Shown here: positions 32,949 through 42,000 of the stretch, in pieces
Layout of the letters: the number at the start of each line of letters is the position of its first letter
Position numbering within the stretch: position 1 is the first letter of the stretch
DNA from: Streptomyces sp. H27-C3
GTDB taxonomy: Bacteria > Actinomycetota > Actinomycetes > Streptomycetales > Streptomycetaceae
Direction: 5' to 3'
DNA: 64,000 bases
Assembly: GCF_030063415.1 (NCBI RefSeq)
Contig: NZ_JASITA010000019.1
Location: 82,049 to 146,048 of the forward strand
Notes under the pieces: model-generated
Databases searched by the model: none
Seen by the model: only the letters and a program-made list of their open reading frames with translations
What the model was told of the DNA's origin: nothing
Position numbers and translations under genes: made by a program

Positions 32949-33275
32949 GGCACAACGGCAGAGGCGATCGGGCGTCTCCTGGAGGAACCGACCTGGGAAC
33001 GCGCGAACAGCCTGCCCATCGATCCGGTGCTCCGCGAATTCGTCGTCGCCGGGCTGCACAACATTGCCACCCCCATACTCCTGTCCGCAGGAGAGCGACA
33101 GAGCGTCGTGCCGAGCGAGGCGACTGTGGTGCTCGACGGGCGGCTGCTGCCCGGAGAGCAGCCTGAGCGCTGGGTCCATGAGATCCAGGAGGCCATCGGG
33201 GACTGCGTCGAGGTGACCCTGCTGCAGGGCAGGGTGAGCACTGCAGTACACGACGATCCTCACATCCTCCAGGCT
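32949..33275 (+). pseudogene. M20-family metallopeptidase fragment (dimerisation domain)
   Basis: In one frame the translation includes RLLEEPTWERANSLPIDPVL, FVVAGLHNIATPILLSAGER, then VPSEATVVLDGRLLPGEQ, characteristic of the lid/dimerisation domain of M20 peptidases (ArgE/DapE/CPG2). The zinc-binding catalytic domain, both its N- and C-terminal parts, is missing. About 105 residues remain, with no start codon. Confidence 0.65.
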
Positions 33276-33302
33276 GCACGGCCTAGATGCGTGCCACGAA
33301 GG

Positions 33303-33340
33303 GCGCCTGACAGGTAAAGCACCTGTTCAGGCGCGTTTTT
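33303..33340. terminator. terminator between M20 fragment and aldehyde dehydrogenase gene
   Basis: GCGCCTGACAGGT pairs with ACCTGTTCAGGCGC (one bulged T) around the loop AAAGC; on the plus strand it is followed by TTTTT. Eight bases separate it from the dehydrogenase stop on the other strand, so it probably serves both directions. Confidence 0.8.
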
Positions 33341-33347
33341 CCGGCGT

Positions 33348-34871
33348 CTAGAAGAAACCCAACTTCTTCGCCGAGTACGACACGAGGAGGTTCTTCGTCT
33401 GCTGGTAGTGGTCCAGCATCATCTTGTGGTTCTCCCGGCCGATGCCGGACTGCTTGTAGCCGCCGAAGGCCGCGTGCGCCGGGTACGCGTGGTAGCAGTT
33501 CGTCCAGACGCGGCCCGCCTGGATCGCGCGACCCGCGCGGTACGCCGTGTTGATGTCCCGCGTCCAGACTCCGGCCCCCAGCCCGTACAGCGTGTCGTTC
33601 GCCGTCTTGATCGCGTCGTCGAAGTCGGTGAAGGAGGTGACGGCTACGACCGGACCGAAGATCTCCTCCTGGAAGACCCGCATGCGGTTGTCACCCTCGA
33701 AGATCGTGGGCTGGACGTAGTAGCCACCCGCCATATCGCCCTCGTACTGCACCTGCTGACCGCCCGTGAGGATTTTGGCGCCCTCCTGCTGGCCGATGTC
33801 GAGGTACGAAAGGATCTTCTGGAGCTGGTCGTTGGAGGCCTGCGCGCCGATCATCGTGTCGGTGTCCAGAGGGTGCCCCGGCTTGATCAGCTCGGTGCGG
33901 GCGATCGCCGCCTCCAAGAAGTCGCTGTAGTGACCGCGCTGGATCAGCGCGCGCGACGGACAGGTGCACACCTCGCCCTGGTTGAGCGCGAACATCGTGA
34001 AGCCTTCGAGGGCCTTGTCGCGCAGGTCGTCGTCCGCGTTCCAGATGTCGTCGAAGAAGATGTTGGGGCTCTTGCCGCCCAGTTCGAGGGTGACGGGCTT
34101 GATGTTCTCGGAGGCGTACTGCATGATCAGCCGCCCCGTGGTGGTCTCACCGGTGAAGGCGATCTTCGCGACGCGTGGGCTGGATGCCAGCGGCTTGCCG
34201 GCCTCCACACCGAAGCCGTTGACGATGTTGACGACGCCGGGCGGCAGCAGGTCCTCGATCAGGCTCATCCAGAAATGGATGGATGCCGGGGTCTGCTCCG
34301 CGGGCTTGAGCACCACCGCGTTGCCCGCGGCGAGCGCCGGGGCCAGCTTCCAGGTCGCCATCAGGATGGGGAAGTTCCACGGAATGATCTGGCCGACGAC
34401 TCCGAGCGGCTCATTGAAGTGGTAAGCGATGGTGTCGTCGTCGACCTCGCTGAGCGTGCCTTCCTGGGCCCTGAGCGCCCCGGCGAAGTAGCGGAAGTGG
34501 TCGATGGCGAGGGGGATGTCGGCGGCGAGGGTCTCCCGTACCGGCTTGCCGTTCTCCCAGCTCTCCGCGACCGCCAGTTCTTCCAGATGGGCCTCCATCC
34601 GGTCGGCGATCTTCAGTAGGATGTTCGCGCGGTCACCGGCCGCCGTCCGTCCCCAGGCCGGCGCGGCGGCGTGCGCCGCGTCCAGGGCGAGCTCGACGTC
34701 CTCGGCCGTGCCGCGGGCGATCTCGGTGAACGTACGGCCGTTGATCGGACTCGGGTTCTCGAAGTACCCGCCGCGGACCGGCGGTACGTACTCGCCGCCG
34801 ATCCAGTTGTCGTAACGGGGCTGGTACGAGACGATCGCGCCCTCGCTGCCTGGCGCGGAGTAACGGGTCAT
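33348..34871 (-). CDS. NAD-dependent aldehyde dehydrogenase (acetaldehyde/ExaC-AldB type)
   Basis: A 507-residue ALDH. IIPWNFPILMATWKLAPALA, the catalytic Glu in ELGGKSPNIFF and the catalytic Cys near residue 302 in NQGEVCTCPSRA are intact; CTCPSR is typical of the ExaC/AcoD acetaldehyde dehydrogenases. HAAFGGYKQSGIGRE near the C-terminus is standard. The ATG at 34871 follows GGAAGG. The upstream gene on the same strand encodes a GAF regulator of the AcoR-like group, the common partner of this enzyme in Streptomyces. Cytoplasmic oxidation of short aldehydes to acids; it could also take aromatic aldehydes from the alcohol dehydrogenases at 0.4-3.2 kb, but nothing in the sequence shows that. 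Confidence 0.93.
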   Translation of the reverse strand: MTRYSAPGSEGAIVSYQPRYDNWIGGEYVPPVRGGYFENPSPINGRTFTEIARGTAEDVELALDAAHAAAPAWGRTAAGDRANILLKIADRMEAHLEELAVAESWENGKPVRETLAADIPLAIDHFRYFAGALRAQEGTLSEVDDDTIAYHFNEPLGVVGQIIPWNFPILMATWKLAPALAAGNAVVLKPAEQTPASIHFWMSLIEDLLPPGVVNIVNGFGVEAGKPLASSPRVAKIAFTGETTTGRLIMQYASENIKPVTLELGGKSPNIFFDDIWNADDDLRDKALEGFTMFALNQGEVCTCPSRALIQRGHYSDFLEAAIARTELIKPGHPLDTDTMIGAQASNDQLQKILSYLDIGQQEGAKILTGGQQVQYEGDMAGGYYVQPTIFEGDNRMRVFQEEIFGPVVAVTSFTDFDDAIKTANDTLYGLGAGVWTRDINTAYRAGRAIQAGRVWTNCYHAYPAHAAFGGYKQSGIGRENHKMMLDHYQQTKNLLVSYSAKKLGFF

Positions 34872-35007
34872 CGCGTTGGCCTTCCTCGGACGGCGCCGCC
34901 CGCTGTTGGACAGCGCCCGGACGGAGACTAGGGAGCCGGACGTTGCAACTCCGTTGCGCCCGCCGGGCCGATGACCCGCCCGGCAGTCCTGGCCTTCGGC
35001 CGCCCGG

Positions 35008-36312
35008 TCATCGGCCAGGACCGGCGCTCAGCTCCGTGTCCAGTTCCCGCACGCGCGCGTGCGCCGCGGGACGCTGATGCGCGGGCAGTACGGAATCCAG
35101 CGCCTGCCACACGGCCAGGTCGTCCTCGCCCCATGGGCTGTAGGCCCAGTCGGCCAGCAGCCCCGGATCCGCGCGAGCGATCACGGCCGCCCTCAACTGG
35201 TCCTCCAGGCGCCGCCGCAGCCGCGTCACCCCGGGCGCCTGCGACCCGGGCAGCAGGGGGCCCGCGTACGCGCTCAGGGCGGCGGCGACCGCCCCTGAAC
35301 CCAGCCGTCGCGCGACGGTGCCGAAGTCCGCGTCGACCACGGCGGTGAGACGGTACGGCCGCGAGTGGAGCAGGTCGGGGCCGAGCAGGCGGCGCAGCCG
35401 GGACAGTTCGGCGCGCAGCGTGACCGGGGTGACCGACTCGTCCTCGTACAGCTCACAGAGCAGTTCGTCACCGGTGAGGCCCTCGGGGTGGCGGGCCAGC
35501 AGGACCAGGATCTCGCTGTGGCGGCGGCTGAGGCGCAGCTTGTGTCCGCCCGCCACCAGCAGTGCCTCGTTGCGCCCGAGTGCGTACAGCAGGGCCGAGC
35601 CGGTGACCGGCGGTTGAGGTGCGAGGAGCGCCAGATGGGCTTCCGCCGCGCGGGCCACGGCCTGGACGAACGCGAGGCTGTGCGGATGCGCGAGGCCGTC
35701 CCCGCCGGTGATGTCCACCGCGCCCAGCAGCCGCCCGGAACGCGGATCGTGCAGTGGCGCCGCGGCGCAGGTCCACTGCTGGACGGGCCGCCGGAAGTGC
35801 TCGGCGGCGAACACCTGCACGGGACGGTCGACGGCCAGCGCCGTGCCCGGGGCGTTGGTGCCCACGGCGGCCTCGGCCCAGCGGGCGCCCGGCACGAAGT
35901 TCATCCGCCCGGCGAGCTGCCGCGTCCGCGCGTGCCCCTCGACCCACAGCAGCCGCCCCTGCGCGTCGCACACCGCCACCAGGTGCTCGCCGTCCAGGGC
36001 GTACGTCCCCATCAGCTCACGGACGACGGGCATGGCGCGCGCCAACGGATGGCTGTCGCGGTACGAGCCGAGATCGTCGTCGCACAGCTCCACGCGTGCG
36101 TGCCCGTCGGGACTGACCCGCGCCCTGGCCGAGCGCCGCCAGGAGTCCGCCACCACCGGGCGCACGGGCCGCTCTACGCGCCCCGCCGCGGTGAACGTGT
36201 CGTGCGCCCGGCGCAGGGCACCGAGCCGCGCGACCGGATCGGCGCCCGCTTGAAGAGCCACCCACGCGTCGGTCAACTCGGCCTCCCCAACGACGATTCC
36301 GGTTCCTGCCAT
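35008..36312 (-). CDS. GAF-domain transcriptional regulator (AcoR-like, with C-terminal winged helix)
   Basis: About 434 residues. The N-terminus has the ADSWRRSARARVSPDG region common to AcoR-type activators, followed by a GAF domain (LVAVCDAQGRLLWVEGH, GARWAEAAVGTNAPGTALA, CAAAPLHDPRSGRLLGAVDI). Instead of the sigma-54 ATPase module there is a C-terminal winged-helix region (LRLSRRHSEILVLLARHP, then PVTLRAELSRLRRLLGP). The ATG at 36312 is supported by family alignment more than by its weak ribosome site; GTG/ATG codons further upstream are possible. It probably activates the downstream aldehyde dehydrogenase in response to an aldehyde or alcohol. Confidence 0.85.
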   Translation of the reverse strand: MAGTGIVVGEAELTDAWVALQAGADPVARLGALRRAHDTFTAAGRVERPVRPVVADSWRRSARARVSPDGHARVELCDDDLGSYRDSHPLARAMPVVRELMGTYALDGEHLVAVCDAQGRLLWVEGHARTRQLAGRMNFVPGARWAEAAVGTNAPGTALAVDRPVQVFAAEHFRRPVQQWTCAAAPLHDPRSGRLLGAVDITGGDGLAHPHSLAFVQAVARAAEAHLALLAPQPPVTGSALLYALGRNEALLVAGGHKLRLSRRHSEILVLLARHPEGLTGDELLCELYEDESVTPVTLRAELSRLRRLLGPDLLHSRPYRLTAVVDADFGTVARRLGSGAVAAALSAYAGPLLPGSQAPGVTRLRRRLEDQLRAAVIARADPGLLADWAYSPWGEDDLAVWQALDSVLPAHQRPAAHARVRELDTELSAGPGR

Positions 36313-36411
36313 CGTCGTCGTGCCCGGGGAGCCCGACAAGCGCTGCACCGGCCGTTTTGTCAACGCCCGTCCCACGCGCCCCCGCCGCCCCGGGCGTTCC
36401 CGGGCGCTCGG

Positions 36412-36633
36412 CTATACCGGCGGGTTCTCCGACATGGTCGCGCCGAGCTGCGCGATGTCGCCGGGCGCGATGCCGGAGAGACCGGCGACCTCCCGCACAT
36501 CGGCGCCCGCCCGCACCGCGGCCACGGCCTCCGTTTCGACGTCCAGCCGCGCGGCGTTGAGGGCCGCCTCGGCATCCCGCAGCCGCTTCACGGCCAGTTC
36601 CAGTACTGCCAGGTGCTTCTCGGTGTCGTCCAT
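36412..36633 (-). CDS. small hypothetical protein
   Basis: 73 residues, acidic and helical (LAVLELAVKRLRDAEAALNA, then EVAGLSGIAPGDIAQLGA), which suggests a helical hairpin followed by an HTH-like element. Codon use is normal for the neighbourhood. AAGGG abuts the ATG, so initiation looks weak. I do not recognise the family and cannot assign a role. Confidence 0.5.
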   Translation of the reverse strand: MDDTEKHLAVLELAVKRLRDAEAALNAARLDVETEAVAAVRAGADVREVAGLSGIAPGDIAQLGATMSENPPV

Positions 36634-36739
36634 CCCTTGATCTTCGCAGGCTTCCCGGCTGCCCGGCCGAGAGGGGGTGAGCTCTGCGCGCCGGACGAAA
36701 GTTCGGGCACGGCCCCGGGCGGCACCCGACCGCGCCGGA

Positions 36740-37927
36740 TCAGTGGCCGTACGCCGCCGGGTCGTCCAGTACCGCCCGTACGACCGAGTGCGCCGCGCCC
36801 AGCAGTGGCCCGTCCGAGCCGAGGCGCGAAACGGTCAGCGTGGGGCGTGCGGATTCCGTTGTGCGCCGGGTCAGCTCCCGCTCCAGCGAGGGCAGCAGCC
36901 ACGGTGCCAGCCGGGACAGTGCGCCACCCAGCACGATCGCCTGCGGGTCCAGGAGGTTGACCGCGCCGGCGAGCGCGACGCCGAGTGCCGATCCCGCCGC
37001 GCGCAGGGCACGTCGTACAGCAGGATCGCCCTCGGCCGCGCGGGTGGCCAGCAGGTCGACCGGCCGGGTCCCGGCCGTGAGCCCGGCCGCGCGCAGCACG
37101 GCCTCCTCGCCCGCGTACTGCTCCAGGCAGCCGCGTCCGCCGCAGGGACAGGGGGGACCCTCCGGTCGTACGGGCACATGCCCCAGTTCCCCGGCGTAGC
37201 CGTGCGTTCCGCGCAGCAGTCGGCCCTCGATGACCACGGCCGCGCCGATGCCGATCTCCACCGACACATGCACGAAGTCCTGCGGCGCCGGGTCGCCGCC
37301 GAGCCACAGTTCCGCGAGCGCGCCGAGGTTCGCCTCGTTGTCGACGCTCAGGAGGGGCCCGTACGGCAGGAACTCGCTGACGTCGACGTCCGTCCAGCCC
37401 AGGTTGGGGGCGCGGACCACTGTGTGGGTGTCCCGCGCGACGAGGCCCGGCACGGCGACCGCGGTGCCTGCGGGCCGCAGCCCCTCGGCCTTGACCGCGT
37501 CCGTCACCTGCCGCAGCAGCTCGGTGAGTTCCTTGAGCACCGGCTCGGCCTCGCGGCCCCGGTTGCTGCCCTCCACCGTGGCGCGGGCGCGCACCTTGCC
37601 GTGCAGGTCCACGGCGCACACCGTGAGGTGGTCGACGCCGACCTCGGCGCCGATGCCGACCGGGCCGTTGGGCGCGAGCGCCAGGGCGCTGCCGGGGCGG
37701 CCGACCGTCCCGGACTGTTCGCGTCCGAGCTCGATGAGCAGTCCGGTGCGGATGAGTTCGTCGACGAGGGACGACACGGCGGCGCGGGTCAGTCCCACTC
37801 GGCCGGCGACAGTGGCCCGGGACAGCGGGCCGTGCGCGGCGACCGCGTGCAGCACCAGGGAAAGGTTGCGCCGCCGGATGCCCTGCTGGGTCAGCGGCCG
37901 GGTCAATGGCCCGGGCGTGGTGGTCAC
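36740..37927 (-). CDS. ROK-family transcriptional repressor of xylose genes
   Basis: About 395 residues: an N-terminal winged helix (LSLVLHAVAAHGPLSRATVA, then GLTRAAVSSLVDELIRTGLL), the ROK sugar-kinase-like domain (LLSVDNEANLGALAELWLGG) and the zinc-binding CPCGGRGCLEQYAG consensus. The GTG at 37927 overlaps the xylB stop as GTGA, so the two are co-translated. It is the usual XylR-type ROK repressor next to xylB and xylA; xylose or a phosphorylated sugar is the expected effector. A near-palindrome in the xylB-xylA gap is its likely operator. Confidence 0.9.
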   Translation of the reverse strand: MTTTPGPLTRPLTQQGIRRRNLSLVLHAVAAHGPLSRATVAGRVGLTRAAVSSLVDELIRTGLLIELGREQSGTVGRPGSALALAPNGPVGIGAEVGVDHLTVCAVDLHGKVRARATVEGSNRGREAEPVLKELTELLRQVTDAVKAEGLRPAGTAVAVPGLVARDTHTVVRAPNLGWTDVDVSEFLPYGPLLSVDNEANLGALAELWLGGDPAPQDFVHVSVEIGIGAAVVIEGRLLRGTHGYAGELGHVPVRPEGPPCPCGGRGCLEQYAGEEAVLRAAGLTAGTRPVDLLATRAAEGDPAVRRALRAAGSALGVALAGAVNLLDPQAIVLGGALSRLAPWLLPSLERELTRRTTESARPTLTVSRLGSDGPLLGAAHSVVRAVLDDPAAYGH

Positions 37928-39372
37928 GAGCTTCCCTCCTGGCGCAACAGGGCGTCGGCGCCGGTCAGTACGGTACGCAGTCTTTCCCGGGCGGCCTCGT
38001 CGGTCTCGGCCGGCGCGTGCAGCGGCCCGCACGCCGTGTCCCAGCGCCGTGCGACCGCCGCCGGGTCCTCGCCGGTGATCAGGGCGGCCGCCTGTGCGGC
38101 GGCGCCGAGGGCGACCAGTTCCTGCGAGGCGGGCACCTGCACGGCGCGGCCGGACAGCCGCTGCACGGTCTCGCGCCACGCCGTTCCCCGCGCGCCGCCA
38201 CCGATCAGCAGGAGAGGCGCGGCGGGATCGGCGTCGGCGTCGAGGACGCGGTCCAGGCCGGCGAGCAGCGCGTACACCGCACCCTCGTAGGCCGCCTGGA
38301 GGATCTGCCCCGGCGACGTGTCGTGGCGCAGCCCGTACAGCAGGCCGGAGGCGCCGGGCAGATTGGGTGTGCGCTCGCCGTCCAGGAAGGGCAGCACCAC
38401 CGCGCTGCCGCCCGCCTCGACCGCCTCCCGGTCCCGCCCGAGCAGCGCGGCGATCCGGTCGACCGCCAGGGTGCAGTTCAGCGTGCAGGCGAGCGGCAGC
38501 CAGTCGCCGCGCGCGTCGGCGAAACCCGCCACGGTGCCGGTCGGGTCCGCGGAGGGGCGCGCGGAGACGGCGTACACCGTGCCCGATGTGCCCAGGCTCA
38601 TCACCGGCAGACCGGGGCGCAGCCCGAGGCCGAGTGCGGCCGCCGCGTTGTCGCCGGTGCCGGGAGCCACCAGCGTGCCCTCGGCCAGCGGGAGTTCCGG
38701 CAGACGGCGTACCGTACCCGCCGCGTCGAAGGGGCGTACGACCTCGGGGAGCAGGGCGGGGGAGAGGCCGACGAGCGCGAGGATCTCCTCGTCGTACGCC
38801 TCTGTGCCGGTCGCCCACCAGCCGGTGCCCGACGCGTCGCCCCGGTCGGTGATGCCCCGGCCGGTGAGCCGCTCGGTGAGGTAGTCGTGCGGCAGCCTGA
38901 CGGCCGCCGTCGCGCGCGCGGCGTCCGGTTCGTTCTCGCACAGCCACGCCCACTTGGTGACGGTGAACGCGGCGGCGGGCACGCTGCCGGTCCGCTCCGC
39001 CCAGGCCTTCGGGCCGCCGAAACGCTCGATCAGGCGCTCGCTCTGCGGTGCGGACCGTACGTCGTTCCAGAGCATCGCCGGCCGCACCGGGCGGCCCGCT
39101 TCGTCGAGGGTGACCAGGCCGTGCTGCTGGCCGCCGACCGCGATCGCCGAGGCGCGGCGGGCCGGAGGCCCGCACTGATGCAGGGCCTCGGTGAGCGCCT
39201 GCCACCACCTCTCGGGGTCGCTCTCCCGGGCTCCGCCGTCCCCGATGACCGCGTGCGGCGCCTGGCCGCGCGCCACGACCTCGCCGGTCGCGGTATCGAC
39301 GACCAGCACTTTCGTGGACTGGGTGGAACTGTCGACCCCCACGACGAGCGGCCCGTGCGGTGCGGCAGTCAT
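37924..39372 (-). CDS. xylB: xylulokinase
   Basis: A 482-residue FGGY kinase. VVGVDSSTQSTKVLVVD at the N-terminus binds phosphate, AIAVGGQQHGLVTLD and PAMLWNDVRS are typical of xylulokinase, and GTSGTVYAVSA plus LLIGGGARGTAWRETVQRL form the ATP-binding second domain. The ATG at 39372 follows CGGAG. Reaction: D-xylulose + ATP -> xylulose 5-phosphate. Divergent to xylA with an 86-bp gap, and followed by the ROK repressor gene. Confidence 0.95.
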   Translation of the reverse strand: MTAAPHGPLVVGVDSSTQSTKVLVVDTATGEVVARGQAPHAVIGDGGARESDPERWWQALTEALHQCGPPARRASAIAVGGQQHGLVTLDEAGRPVRPAMLWNDVRSAPQSERLIERFGGPKAWAERTGSVPAAAFTVTKWAWLCENEPDAARATAAVRLPHDYLTERLTGRGITDRGDASGTGWWATGTEAYDEEILALVGLSPALLPEVVRPFDAAGTVRRLPELPLAEGTLVAPGTGDNAAAALGLGLRPGLPVMSLGTSGTVYAVSARPSADPTGTVAGFADARGDWLPLACTLNCTLAVDRIAALLGRDREAVEAGGSAVVLPFLDGERTPNLPGASGLLYGLRHDTSPGQILQAAYEGAVYALLAGLDRVLDADADPAAPLLLIGGGARGTAWRETVQRLSGRAVQVPASQELVALGAAAQAAALITGEDPAAVARRWDTACGPLHAPAETDEAARERLRTVLTGADALLRQEGSS

Positions 39373-39412
39373 GATTTCTCCGTTTCCAAGCCTTCCCAAG
39401 GATGCCCCCGGA

Positions 39413-39426
39413 TAACTAATTTGTTA
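39413..39426. promoter_or_regulatory. probable ROK repressor operator between xylB and xylA
   Basis: TAACTAATTTGTTA is a dyad with 12 of 14 symmetric positions and is strikingly AT-rich for this genome. It lies in the 86-bp divergent gap, where it can control both genes. Confidence 0.6.
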
Positions 39427-39458
39427 AGGGCCATGACGAAATAGTCGAGGGAGCGTGT

Positions 39459-40625
39459 ATGAACCACCAGCCCACCCCCGAGGACAAATTCAGCTTCGGC
39501 CTGTGGACCGTGGGATGGCAAGGACGGGACCCGTTCGGCGATGCGACCCGGCGGGCCCTGGAGCCCGCGGAGTCCGTGCGCAGGCTGGCCGAGCTCGGCG
39601 CGTACGGCGTGACCTTCCACGACGACGACCTGATCCCGTTCGGCGCGTCGGAGTCCGAGCGCGAGTCCCACATCAAGCGGTTCCGGCAGGCGCTCGACGA
39701 GACCGGCCTGGTGGTGCCCATGGCCACCACGAATCTCTTCACCCACCCGGTCTTCAAGGACGGCGCGTTCACCGCCAACGACCGTGACGTGCGCCGCTTC
39801 GCGCTGCGCAAGACGATCCGCAACATTGATCTCGCCGTCGAGCTCGGGGCGCGGACCTACGTCGCGTGGGGAGGCCGCGAGGGCGCGGAGTCGGGAGCCG
39901 CCAAAGACGTCCGGGTCGCACTGGACCGGATGAAGGAGGCCTTCGACCTGCTGGGCGCGTACGTCGTCGAGCAGGGCTACGACCTGCGCTTCGCCATCGA
40001 ACCCAAGCCCAACGAGCCGCGCGGCGACTTCCTGCTGCCCACCATCGGGCACGCCCTCGCGTTCATCGAGCGCCTGGAGCAACCCGAGATGTACGGCGTC
40101 AACCCGGAGACGGGCCACGAGCAGATGGCCGGGCTCAACTTCCCGCACGGCATCGCACAGGCGCTGTGGGCGGACAAGCTTTTCCACATCGACCTCAACG
40201 GCCAGACCGGCATCAAGTACGACCAGGATCTGCGCTTCGGCGCGGGCGACCTGCGACAGGCATTCTGGTTGGTCGACCTGCTGGAGACGTCGGGATGGGA
40301 GGGCTCGCGGCACTTCGACTTCAAGCCGCCGCGCACCGAGGACCTCGACGGGGTGTGGGCCTCCGCGGCCGGCTGCATGCGCAACTACCTGATCCTCAAG
40401 GAGCGGGCCGCCATCTTCCGCGCCGACCCGGAGGTCCAGGAGGCGCTGATCGCCTCCCGTCTCGACGAGCTGGCGCAGCCCACCGCCGCGGACGGCCTGG
40501 CGGCACTGCTGGCCGACCGCGGGTCCTACGAGGAGTTCGACGCGACGGCCGCCGCCGAGCGGGGCATGGCGTTCGAACGGCTCGACCAGCTGGCCATGGA
40601 CCATCTGCTGGCCGCGCGAGGCTGA
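39459..40625 (+). CDS. xylA: xylose isomerase
   Basis: A 388-residue class I Streptomyces-type xylose isomerase. KFSFGLWTVGWQGRDPFG, VTFHDDDLIPFG with the catalytic His, ARTYVAWGGREGAESG, FAIEPKPNEPRGD and LFHIDLNGQ supply the metal ligands and substrate residues. The ATG at 39459 has GAGGGAG upstream. Reaction: D-xylose (also D-glucose) to D-xylulose (fructose), with Mg or Co. Divergent from xylB and followed by a terminator. Confidence 0.96.
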   Translation: MNHQPTPEDKFSFGLWTVGWQGRDPFGDATRRALEPAESVRRLAELGAYGVTFHDDDLIPFGASESERESHIKRFRQALDETGLVVPMATTNLFTHPVFKDGAFTANDRDVRRFALRKTIRNIDLAVELGARTYVAWGGREGAESGAAKDVRVALDRMKEAFDLLGAYVVEQGYDLRFAIEPKPNEPRGDFLLPTIGHALAFIERLEQPEMYGVNPETGHEQMAGLNFPHGIAQALWADKLFHIDLNGQTGIKYDQDLRFGAGDLRQAFWLVDLLETSGWEGSRHFDFKPPRTEDLDGVWASAAGCMRNYLILKERAAIFRADPEVQEALIASRLDELAQPTAADGLAALLADRGSYEEFDATAAAERGMAFERLDQLAMDHLLAARG

Positions 40626-40641
40626 CCCGTTGTAGTCGCCC

Positions 40642-40673
40642 CTGCTGCCGCCGACGACGGCCGGCGGCAGCAG
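40642..40673. terminator. bidirectional terminator between xylA and the SWIM-protein gene
   Basis: CTGCTGCCGCC pairs perfectly with GGCGGCAGCAG over 11 bp with a 10-base loop; the two flanking genes converge here. Confidence 0.65.
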
Positions 40674-40683
40674 AGGCGGCCCG

Positions 40684-42000
40684 TCATCCGTCTCCCAGAA
40701 GCACGACAGCGAGCGCCGACGCCGGGTCCTGGTCGGCGGGACCGGCGGGCGTCCAGCGCCCGCGCTCCTTGCGGTAGGGCCACCAACGGCCGTCGTGCCC
40801 GTACCGCAGCTGTGCGTCCGAGCCGGCCACGGTCCACCGGTTGCGCTGGGCCCGCAGCTGCGGGCGCTCGCCCTCCTCCCACGCCTCGGCCAGCCGGGTC
40901 CTGGCGCGCGCGAGTGCCTCCGGCTCCGGTGAGCACTCCTCCTCCAGGACGGCGAGCGCTGCGCACCCTCCGTACCCCCACGCCCGGACGGCCAGGGCCA
41001 GTTCGGCCCGGTCCCGCCCGGTCCCCGCCGCGAGACGTGCGACGATCCGTGGCTCGGGACCACTCGCGGCCAGCCGCACCGCGTCCTGCGACTCCGTCAG
41101 CTCCTCCTCCACCGGGCGCCGTTCATGCCCGGCCGACAGTGCTTCCGCCAGCATGCGCCGCGCCCGGACAGCCGTGTCCCGCGCCAGGAACTCCAGCGTC
41201 GGCACATCGATTCCCGGCGCGCCTACCCCGGGCGCGGGCCCCGTCTCCGTGTCGAGGACCGGCGGCTGTCCCGGCTCGTCCGGGAGCGGCGGGGGAGAGG
41301 GCGGTGCCGCCCGCGTGTTCCACGCCGCGTACGCCTCGTCGGCGCGTACGCCCTCCGGCGTGCGCTCGTCCTCATGCGCCCCCTGGGGTTCCTGGGGCGC
41401 CGCCCTGGAGGCGCTGCGCACCTGCAGCTCGTCGAGCAACTCGCGCTCCCTCCGCCCGCGTATCAGCAGCAGCACAAAAGGGTCCTCGTCCAGCAGCCTG
41501 GCCACCTGGTAGCAGAGTGCCGCGGTGTGCGGACAGTGGTCCCACGCCTCGCAGGAGCACTCGGGCTCCAGGTCGCCCATGCCCGGCAGCAGTTCGACTC
41601 CGGCCGCCGCCGCGTCCTCCACCAGATGCGGCGGCATGTCCCGGTCGAGCAGCGCCGCGATGTGCCCGGAGCGGTCGACCGCCATGTCGAGGAACCTGTC
41701 CCACTCCTCCTCGCTCAGCTGCTGAAGCAGCACATCACTGCGGTACGCCGAGCCGTCCCGTTCGCGGACCACGGCCGTGATCCGGCCCGGCCGAACGGAC
41801 ACGGCACCGACCGCGGCCTCGCGCGCGTACTTGCGCCCTTTCTTGAGCTGCTGCCCGTCGAGAGCGGAGTCCTCCAGTGCCTTCATCCAGGCCAGACCCC
41901 ACCAAGTCCGCGCGAAACCGCGCCCCTGGGCGGGAGGCAGGGCGCCGAAAGTGCGCTCGGCCCCCTGCTCGTACGTCTCGCCTTCGCTCCGCTCGTTCAT
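40684..42000 (-). CDS. SWIM zinc-finger protein
   Basis: 438 residues with a central SWIM finger CSCEAWDHCPHTAALCYQVA (CxC...CxH). The C-terminal half is acidic and Pro-rich, ending in a Trp-rich RYGHDGRWWPYRKERGRW block. The ATG at 42000 overlaps the stop of the SNF2 helicase gene as ATGA. SWIM proteins paired with SNF2-type helicases are common in Actinobacteria; the pair is thought to act on DNA or chromatin-like complexes, but its job is not known. Confidence 0.88.
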   Translation of the reverse strand: MNERSEGETYEQGAERTFGALPPAQGRGFARTWWGLAWMKALEDSALDGQQLKKGRKYAREAAVGAVSVRPGRITAVVRERDGSAYRSDVLLQQLSEEEWDRFLDMAVDRSGHIAALLDRDMPPHLVEDAAAAGVELLPGMGDLEPECSCEAWDHCPHTAALCYQVARLLDEDPFVLLLIRGRRERELLDELQVRSASRAAPQEPQGAHEDERTPEGVRADEAYAAWNTRAAPPSPPPLPDEPGQPPVLDTETGPAPGVGAPGIDVPTLEFLARDTAVRARRMLAEALSAGHERRPVEEELTESQDAVRLAASGPEPRIVARLAAGTGRDRAELALAVRAWGYGGCAALAVLEEECSPEPEALARARTRLAEAWEEGERPQLRAQRNRWTVAGSDAQLRYGHDGRWWPYRKERGRWTPAGPADQDPASALAVVLLGDG

